From NCBI GenBank assembly GCA_038251595.1, contig JBBSBC010000220.1:1-5462 (forward strand): DNA of 5,462 nt. The letters are read 5' to 3'. Within the stretch, counting starts at the first letter, position 1, and every line of letters begins with the position of its first letter. Below, in pieces: positions 1 through 5,462 of this stretch. Both the position numbers and the translations under genes were made by a program. This DNA comes from JADLCX01 sp038251595 (GTDB taxonomy: Bacteria > Planctomycetota > Phycisphaerae > Phycisphaerales > UBA1924). The notes below the pieces were generated by a model that saw only the letters and a list, made by a program, of their open reading frames with translations, was not told where the DNA came from and ran no database searches.

Positions 1-226
1 GGGTGGGGGTGGCAGCGGGTGTTGTTGGGGGCGTTGTGGGCTGTGCCGGTGTGGCGGCCTTCGGATCCGCTTTGGGGTCTGCTTTAGGGTCTGGCGCCGT
101 TGCCGGCTGCGGGTCGGCAGCCTTGGGCTTTTCGGCCGCGGGTGCCTGAGCGAGTGCCGACGAACCGATGAACAGGCTGGTTGCGACGAGGGTCGCTCCG
201 ACAAGAATCAGACGAGAAAGCTTCAT
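1..226 (-). CDS. Secreted Ala/Pro-rich protein, C-terminus beyond the window
   Basis: The gene reads leftward and runs off the left edge, so only its first 75 codons are visible. The ATG at 224-226 is preceded by AGGAG nine bases upstream. Residues 1-26 form a clear Sec signal peptide: MKLSR, a hydrophobic core (LILVGATLVATSLFIG), then SSALA followed by Gln, a typical signal peptidase I site. The rest (residues 27-75) is low-complexity Ala/Pro/Lys/Asp/Thr and includes three tandem DPKA units near residues 46-57, then a Pro/Thr-rich run. This looks like a disordered periplasmic or surface linker leading to a domain that is not visible. No function can be assigned. It is divergent from the exported protein gene at 491, so the two could share regulation, but nothing links them functionally. 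Confidence 0.8.
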   Translation of the reverse strand, partial: MKLSRLILVGATLVATSLFIGSSALAQAPAAEKPKAADPQPATAPDPKADPKADPKAATPAQPTTPPTTPAATPT

Positions 227-235
227 TCGCAAAAT

Positions 236-240
236 CTCCT
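236..240 (-). promoter_or_regulatory. Ribosome binding site of the leftward secreted protein
   Basis: The minus strand reads AGGAG, then nine bases, then the ATG at 224-226. It is close to the consensus and fixes the start of the left-edge gene. Confidence 0.75.
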
Positions 241-253
241 GGTATTGGTCGAC

Positions 254-259
254 ATTATA
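254..259 (-). promoter_or_regulatory. Perfect -10 box (TATAAT) for the leftward gene
   Basis: The minus strand reads TATAAT exactly. Transcription would start around 247, giving a leader of about 20 bases that contains the AGGAG site. No good -35 hexamer is seen at 16-18 bases spacing (CCCTTC to CACCCT) and there is no TGn extension, so an activator or an alternative sigma factor may be needed. The box is well placed, but this remains a prediction. Confidence 0.5.
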
Positions 260-308
260 CGCCGCGATGACCTCGGAAGGGTGGCCGTCGGCGCGGCAAC
301 CGTACGAT

Positions 309-318
309 ACACATGTGT
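309..318. repeat. 10-base perfect palindrome in the divergent intergenic region
   Basis: ACACATGTGT is a perfect palindrome. It lies 50 bases upstream of the leftward -10 box and 173 bases before the rightward ATG, with CGTACG (301-306) just beside it. It could be an operator half-way between divergent genes. A 10-base palindrome is expected by chance about once in four stretches of this length, so support is weak. The rest of 227-490 holds no convincing gene and no clear rightward promoter. Confidence 0.25.
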
Positions 319-481
319 GCCCTCTCGGTTTCTGCCTTTGTTCTGCCACCCCCGGAACCGACGATGGTATCTTGTACCAGTACGTGCGTGGAAAGTGTCG
401 AGAATTTATCCGCGTCTACACGCGATTGCTCCCGCTCTTCACGCGATCCGGCATGGTCTGTTGATCGAACGCCTCGCACAC

Positions 482-486
482 AGGAG
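482..486 (+). promoter_or_regulatory. Ribosome binding site of the exported protein gene
   Basis: AGGAG lies 4 bases before the ATG at 491 and 7 bases before the ATG at 494. It sets the start here rather than at the in-frame ATG at 245, which has no such site. The 7-base spacing slightly favours 494; the two choices differ by one Met. Confidence 0.7.
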
Positions 487-490
487 ATCG

Positions 491-1282
491 ATGATGAGAC
501 ACGCAGCCAACTTTTTTCGGGCATCCGTGCTTTTTGCTGGGCTTTTCGCGGCAACGATTGCCGCTTCATCCGCGCCCGCCGCGGCCTGTCCGCCGAGCGA
601 GGGCGAGTTTGATTTCGAGTTTTACGACATCAGTGGCGATGGGATGGTGCAGCTTCCGGCGGGTGTGAAGGTCACCGCGGTGGCCAAGACCAGCACGACC
701 GACAAGGAAGGGAAGATCGTCGTCGATAAGCGCGTGGCGCTTGTGGTGGAAGATCCGACGAACAAAAACGCCCGAGTGCTGACCATGCACCTGCCGCCGA
801 TGGCGGCCATGGAAATCAAGGAGTGGCTGGCGAGCGCGGTCGAGTCGCAGGAAGCCTGGCTCAAAGAGAGCAAGGCGATTGAGCGGCCCGGCATCGAGTG
901 CGTGCTCGACTCGAAACGCTGCCGCGAACTTGGCAAGGACAAGAAGGCGACTGTTCCCGCGATGTACGTGAGCGTGGCGAGCAAGCAGGGTCGGCACGGT
1001 TGGTCGATGCTTTCCGAGCCAGCATCTCGTACGCCCGGAACATGCAGCGAAAAGACCGGGCGGTCATCACCAGCACCGGCGGTTGCCGTTCAGGAAGATC
1101 ACCGGATCTCCATCACCACCTATGACCGCAGCGATCGCGGTCGCCCGCTCACCATGAAGATGGATGCGCCCACAGCCAAGAACCTGTTGGCCGATCTCTC
1201 TCTCGCGATCGATGAGCGTGATGGAAAGATCTTGCCAGCCGTTGAAGTGGAAAAATCCAATGATGCCAAGTCGGCATCGTGA
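491..1282 (+). CDS. Exported protein of unknown function with two related beta-alpha repeats and a suspected internal frame disturbance
   Basis: The product is 263 residues and I do not recognise it as a named family. Residues 1-33 are a signal peptide (MMRHAANFFRAS, then a hydrophobic core ending SSAPAAA) followed by Cys. The AAAC context is a poor lipobox, so ordinary periplasmic export is likelier than lipidation. The open frame extends back to 245, but that stretch lacks coding character and the AGGAG at 482 supports 491 or 494. Residues 81-119 and 205-243 resemble each other: R-[VI]-x strand, charged loop, R-x-LTM strand, then an Ala/Leu helix. This suggests a duplicated small domain. 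Codon third positions are strongly G/C throughout except at about 1010-1085, where the next frame is the GC3-rich one, which suggests two compensating indels. The gene appears monocistronic, followed by a terminator 31 bases downstream. Confidence 0.75.
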   Translation: MMRHAANFFRASVLFAGLFAATIAASSAPAAACPPSEGEFDFEFYDISGDGMVQLPAGVKVTAVAKTSTTDKEGKIVVDKRVALVVEDPTNKNARVLTMHLPPMAAMEIKEWLASAVESQEAWLKESKAIERPGIECVLDSKRCRELGKDKKATVPAMYVSVASKQGRHGWSMLSEPASRTPGTCSEKTGRSSPAPAVAVQEDHRISITTYDRSDRGRPLTMKMDAPTAKNLLADLSLAIDERDGKILPAVEVEKSNDAKSAS

Positions 1283-1312
1283 ACTGACAGCTCGATGCAG
1301 AAATTATGCACA

Positions 1313-1340
1313 CGCGGCGGCCCGGTGCTGCCGCGTTTTT
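1313..1340 (+). terminator. Rho-independent terminator of the exported protein gene
   Basis: CGCGGCGGC (1313-1321) pairs with GCTGCCGCG (1327-1335) across a 5-base loop, giving nine pairs with one G-T wobble, followed by five T. It starts 31 bases after the stop codon at 1280-1282. There is no matching A-tract on the other side, so it acts rightward only and would not stop the convergent minus-strand gene ending at 1359. Confidence 0.85.
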
Positions 1341-1358
1341 CATGGTGACGCTCAATGC

Positions 1359-1943
1359 TCATCCATCCGCTGTATCGAGCAACTGTTGCAATCGTGAGTT
1401 GAGAATTGGCGGCACCCGCGTGGTCCATGAATGGTCGATCAATCCCACGCCGATCAGATCGCGAAGGTGTGTGCGATCTTTGTCGCGGAAGGCCGTAAGT
1501 TTGATGCGAACAAGCGCATCAAGATTGAGGACTCGAAAGCTGCCCATGTCGGTGGACTCGGTGACATCTGGATTCGATGCGGGCTCGTTCGGCCTGACCA
1601 GTTCATTCGCGAAGATCAAGTGAACAGCACGGCGAGCATTGGCTTTCGGATCATCAAGAAACAAGCCAAGACCCGCGGCATGACGGTGAGTCAATCCCGC
1701 AGATTCAAGTGCCAACTTCGCGGCGGGAAAGTCGCGGCGCCGAATCATGACATCAACATCCTGCGTGTTTCGAACCGCGGCCTGATCAACCGTGGCCACC
1801 CATGCCGCGACCGCATTGCCATCGGCGACCGCGTATTCGATCTCACGTTCACGCAGGATCTTTGAGACCCGCAGAAGTCGCCTTCGCACCTCTTCCACGG
1901 CGTTCACCATCCGCTGCAAGACATCGTTTGCGGGAATAGCCAC
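1359..1943 (-). CDS. Nucleotidyltransferase-fold protein (MNT/AbiEii-like superfamily)
   Basis: The 194-residue product looks like a small stand-alone nucleotidyltransferase-fold protein. A Lys/Arg-rich N-terminal helix (about residues 10-33) is followed by the fold core: YAVADGNAVAAWV (about 37-49), then RNTQDVDVMIRRR (about 58-70). The DVD pair is the expected metal-binding Dx[DE]. A later conserved block reads FRVLNLDALVRIKLTAFRDKD, then HLRDLIGVGLID, as in uncharacterised nucleotidyltransferase families. The substrate is unknown. The first Gly of the usual GG signature is Asp here, so activity is uncertain. The start is GTG (1941-1943) with no visible Shine-Dalgarno site. It is kept because MAIPAND at the N-terminus matches my memory of the family; an internal ATG at codon 12 is the alternative. 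No HEPN partner is adjacent, so a toxin-antitoxin role is not supported. Confidence 0.75.
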   Translation of the reverse strand: MAIPANDVLQRMVNAVEEVRRRLLRVSKILREREIEYAVADGNAVAAWVATVDQAAVRNTQDVDVMIRRRDFPAAKLALESAGLTHRHAAGLGLFLDDPKANARRAVHLIFANELVRPNEPASNPDVTESTDMGSFRVLNLDALVRIKLTAFRDKDRTHLRDLIGVGLIDHSWTTRVPPILNSRLQQLLDTADG

Positions 1944-2046
1944 GTATGAGGATAGATCTGAAATACCTGTTGCGCGAGCGTTCCAACACGCGAATCAGCG
2001 GGGGAAGCCGTCACGATCAAGCTGCTCAGTTCCATCCGCTTCCGAT

Positions 2047-2515
2047 CTATGGCGTCTCTACGCCTGCCCTTCGTAGGAGGGCGCTCAGTTGGCCCGCGTG
2101 GTGCTGAATATGCCGGATGTTGTAGATACGCAGTTCCATGAGTGAAAAACGAAGTCGAGAAACGCCCGAAAGGCCTTCGAGCGATGCGGAAAATTCGGCA
2201 CCGATGACCTCGCGCATCCGCTGAAGACAGAGGGCGAGCTCATCGATGAGTTCCTGCTGACTGAACCGCCGGCTCGGATGTTCCTCGTTCAGTTCATCCA
2301 TGCCGCGCGGGCGAAACGCCTCGCGCGGCCGCCATGTCGCATCATCCGGTTCGAGATAAAGATCGACAGCGCAGAGCGTGCGATACGCGCCCTGTCAGAA
2401 CGGATACTTGGCGATGCGATTGTCCAATGGTCGGGCGCGCAGGCGCGTATGCACTCGTTCAGCATGTCGAGCGCACCCTCAAACTGCGAAGTCTACACGC
2501 TGCTCAACACCCGGG

Positions 2516-2526
<11 letters not shown>
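2047..2526 (-). pseudogene. DinB/YfiT-like metalloenzyme-fold gene, interrupted by a stop and frame changes
   Basis: The C-terminal 84 codons (2047..2301) are open and end with YNIRHIQHHAGQLSALLRR, the last helix of the DinB four-helix bundle with its His residues. The same frame reads on upstream as sensible family sequence (CAVDLYLEPDDATWRPREAF) back to a TGA at 2395-2397, placed where FWQ would be expected, and beyond it as IAKYPF. Further upstream the coding signal is one frame over: QFEGALDMLNECIRACAPDHW. One G missing near 2425 would rejoin the two as DHWDNRIAKYPF. A third shift near 2485-2490 is needed to reach the ATG at 2524-2526, which overlaps the end of acsA. Repaired, the product would be about 160 residues, normal for DinB proteins. 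These are often thiol-dependent transferases or DNA-damage-induced proteins of unclear role. As written it is a pseudogene or contains sequence errors. Confidence 0.7.
2302..2329. repeat. Strong GC-rich hairpin inside the dinB-like gene
   Basis: GCCGCGCG (2302-2309) pairs with CGCGCGGC (2322-2329), and inside it GGCG (2310-2313) pairs with CGCC (2317-2320). This leaves an AAA loop and a single bulged T at 2321: 12 perfect pairs in 28 bases. No T-tract follows on either strand, so it is not a terminator. On the minus strand it encodes the RPREAFRPRG segment directly before the Met at 2299-2301. Confidence 0.7.
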
Positions 2527-4672
<2,146 letters not shown>

Positions 4673-4815
4673 AGTCTGAGAATATCGCTTTTTGGAAAAG
4701 GGTACCCGAAAAAGAGGCTTCGGATGAAAAATGTTCCGTTCACAAAGAATCTTCTGAATGATTTGTGCGAAACCCATCCAGCCCACCAAATGTGCGGCTG
4801 GAGAACCTGTTCACC
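4673..4815. promoter_or_regulatory. Divergent control region between acsA and the CarH-like regulator gene
   Basis: This 143-base region is clearly more A/T-rich than its flanks, with short A and T runs, and must carry promoters for both genes. I could not find a convincing -35/-10 pair for either direction. The best leftward -10 match is TATTCT at 4679-4684, without a partner. It contains the 8-base palindrome GGGTACCC (4700-4707), the inverted repeat at 4741-4767, and GTTCAC twice (4738-4743 and 4809-4814). MerR-type regulators usually bind in such divergent regions, so it is the natural place for the operator. Confidence 0.5.
4741..4767. repeat. Inverted repeat CACAAA-N15-TTTGTG in the divergent region
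   Basis: CACAAA (4741-4746) is mirrored by TTTGTG (4762-4767), with centres 21 bases apart, that is two helical turns. This spacing suits a dimeric or tetrameric regulator. The inner sequence also holds AGAA/TTCT. An inverted repeat of this size is expected about once by chance in such a region, so it is only a candidate operator. Confidence 0.25.
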
Positions 4816-5462
4816 ATGAATCAGAACCTATCGCCCAAGGACTTGGCATCGGTCATCGGAGTAAGTGAGTCGTCTCTCAAGAGATGGGTTGACGATGGTC
4901 GGCTTGTCGCATCGCGAACATCCGGCGGACATCGAAGGATTCCCGTCCATGAAGCGGTGCGCTTTATTCGTGAGACCGCCCAATCGGTGGTGCGCCCAGA
5001 CCTCCTGGGTCTCTCGGACCTTACGCGCGTGCCCGTGGCCAAGGTCACCGGAGGGGAGGGTGAATCGGCACTGCTGGCCGCACTCGAAGCTGGTCATGCA
5101 GAACAGGCTCGCGGCCTGATTCTCGCCCACTATCTGACCACACGCACCGTAGCATCGGTGTGTGATGGCCCCATTGCTCACGCCATGCATCGCATCGGCG
5201 AGCTTTGGCGGCATTCAGAGCAGGGCATTGCGATCGAGCACCGTGCAACTACGATCTGCGTTGAGGCTCTGCACAATATCCGTCTGCTGCTGCCGCCAAC
5301 TGCCGAGGAAGCCCCCGTGGCCGTGGGTGGCGCGATCGAGGGTGACCCCTACACGTTGCCGACGCTCATGGCGGCGACATGCTTCCGCGAGTTGGGGGTT
5401 CGAGATATGGATCTGGGTGCCAACACGCCGTTCCTTTCGCTGGTTGAGACGGCCCGCCGCCA
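4816..5462 (+). CDS. MerR-type regulator with cobalamin-binding domain (CarH/LitR-like), C-terminus beyond the window
   Basis: 215 codons are visible. Residues 5-53 are a MerR/excisionase-type winged helix (LSPKDLASVIGVSESSLKRW, then the wing TSGGHRRI). Residues about 80-160 form the helical half of a B12-binding module and contain W131-x9-E141-H142, the signature that packs over the upper axial adenosyl group in CarH photoreceptors. A Rossmann-like half starts near 167 and includes LGANTP (200-205). In CarH this domain binds AdoCbl; light breaks the Co-C bond and dissolves the DNA-bound tetramer. Here the lower-ligand motif (D/E-x-H-x-x-G) reads DPYTLP (177-182), with Tyr for His, so ligand binding may differ. 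The ATG at 4816 directly precedes the HTH. GGAG lies 12 bases upstream, a long spacing; an in-frame GTG at 4792 is less likely. It is divergent from acsA. The B12-binding call is firm; light sensing is inference. Confidence 0.88.
   Translation, partial: MNQNLSPKDLASVIGVSESSLKRWVDDGRLVASRTSGGHRRIPVHEAVRFIRETAQSVVRPDLLGLSDLTRVPVAKVTGGEGESALLAALEAGHAEQARGLILAHYLTTRTVASVCDGPIAHAMHRIGELWRHSEQGIAIEHRATTICVEALHNIRLLLPPTAEEAPVAVGGAIEGDPYTLPTLMAATCFRELGVRDMDLGANTPFLSLVETARR

Noticed and set aside
245..490. Upstream extension of the exported protein to an ATG at 245
   Set aside because: The extension would bury the signal peptide, has no ribosome site, and lacks codon bias; AGGAG at 482 supports a start at 491 or 494.
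566..997. 143-codon and 120-codon open frames on the minus strand
   Set aside because: They are antisense to the exported protein gene, are His/Arg-rich, and lack a ribosome site.
1431..1865. 144-codon open frame on the plus strand
   Set aside because: It is antisense to the nucleotidyltransferase-like gene, which has recognisable motifs and codon bias; this frame has neither.
1359..1943. Toxin-antitoxin module around the nucleotidyltransferase-like gene
   Set aside because: MNT and AbiEii proteins normally sit beside a HEPN or AbiEi partner. The neighbours here are the terminator of a convergent gene and a DinB remnant, so no partner is visible.
1946..2105. Small plus-strand frame starting at the ATG at 1946
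   Set aside because: It reads against the apparent acsA-to-nucleotidyltransferase transcription unit, overlaps the end of the dinB-like gene, and has no ribosome site or recognisable motif.
2395..2397. TGA read as Trp (recoding) in the dinB-like gene
   Set aside because: TGA ends the exported protein gene and the nucleotidyltransferase gene in this window, and TGG is used for Trp in acsA. Mutation or error is simpler than recoding.
4673..4789. Upstream extension of acsA to an ATG at 4789
   Set aside because: The added 39 codons are A/T-rich, do not resemble the start of acetyl-CoA synthetases, and would consume most of the divergent promoter region.

Overview
This is a GC-rich bacterial chromosomal window (roughly 58% GC by eye) with high GC3 genes. 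It has no RNA genes, CRISPR array or recognisable mobile element. The nucleotidyltransferase-like protein at 1359..1943 and the DinB-type fragment resemble families I associate with Planctomycetota (Phycisphaerae-like bacteria). That assignment rests on memory of the families, not on a search, and is only a moderate guess.

Layout. At the left edge a small secreted Ala/Pro-rich protein runs leftward and off the window (1..226, minus). A 264-base divergent intergenic region follows, with a perfect TATAAT for the leftward gene and a 10-base palindrome. Next is a rightward gene for an exported protein of unknown function (491..1282) that closes with a strong rho-independent terminator (1313..1340). 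Convergent to it, on the minus strand, lie a nucleotidyltransferase-fold protein (1359..1943), a broken DinB/YfiT-type gene (2047..2526) and a full-length acetyl-CoA synthetase gene, acsA (2516..4672). In transcription order these read acsA, dinB-like remnant, nucleotidyltransferase. The dinB-like ATG overlaps the acsA stop, which suggests one transcription unit. A 143-base divergent region separates acsA from a rightward, right-truncated MerR-type regulator with a cobalamin-binding domain (4816..5462), similar to the CarH/LitR photoreceptor regulators.

The most interesting element is the CarH-like regulator facing acsA. It keeps the W-x9-EH signature of the AdoCbl-binding helical domain, but it has Tyr where the lower-axial His of the base-off cobalamin motif is expected, and Pro where the motif Gly is expected. 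If it binds the shared intergenic region it could link a light- or B12-responsive switch to acetate activation; that link is inference from gene order only.

A second theme is sequence damage. The exported protein carries a stretch of about 25 codons that appears to be read out of frame between two compensating one-base indels. The dinB-like gene carries a similar plus/minus pair and a TGA where Trp is expected. acsA has Leu in place of the nearly invariant Arg of the SGHRLG motif. Either this locus is under relaxed selection or the assembly has residual errors; raw-read coverage would separate the two.
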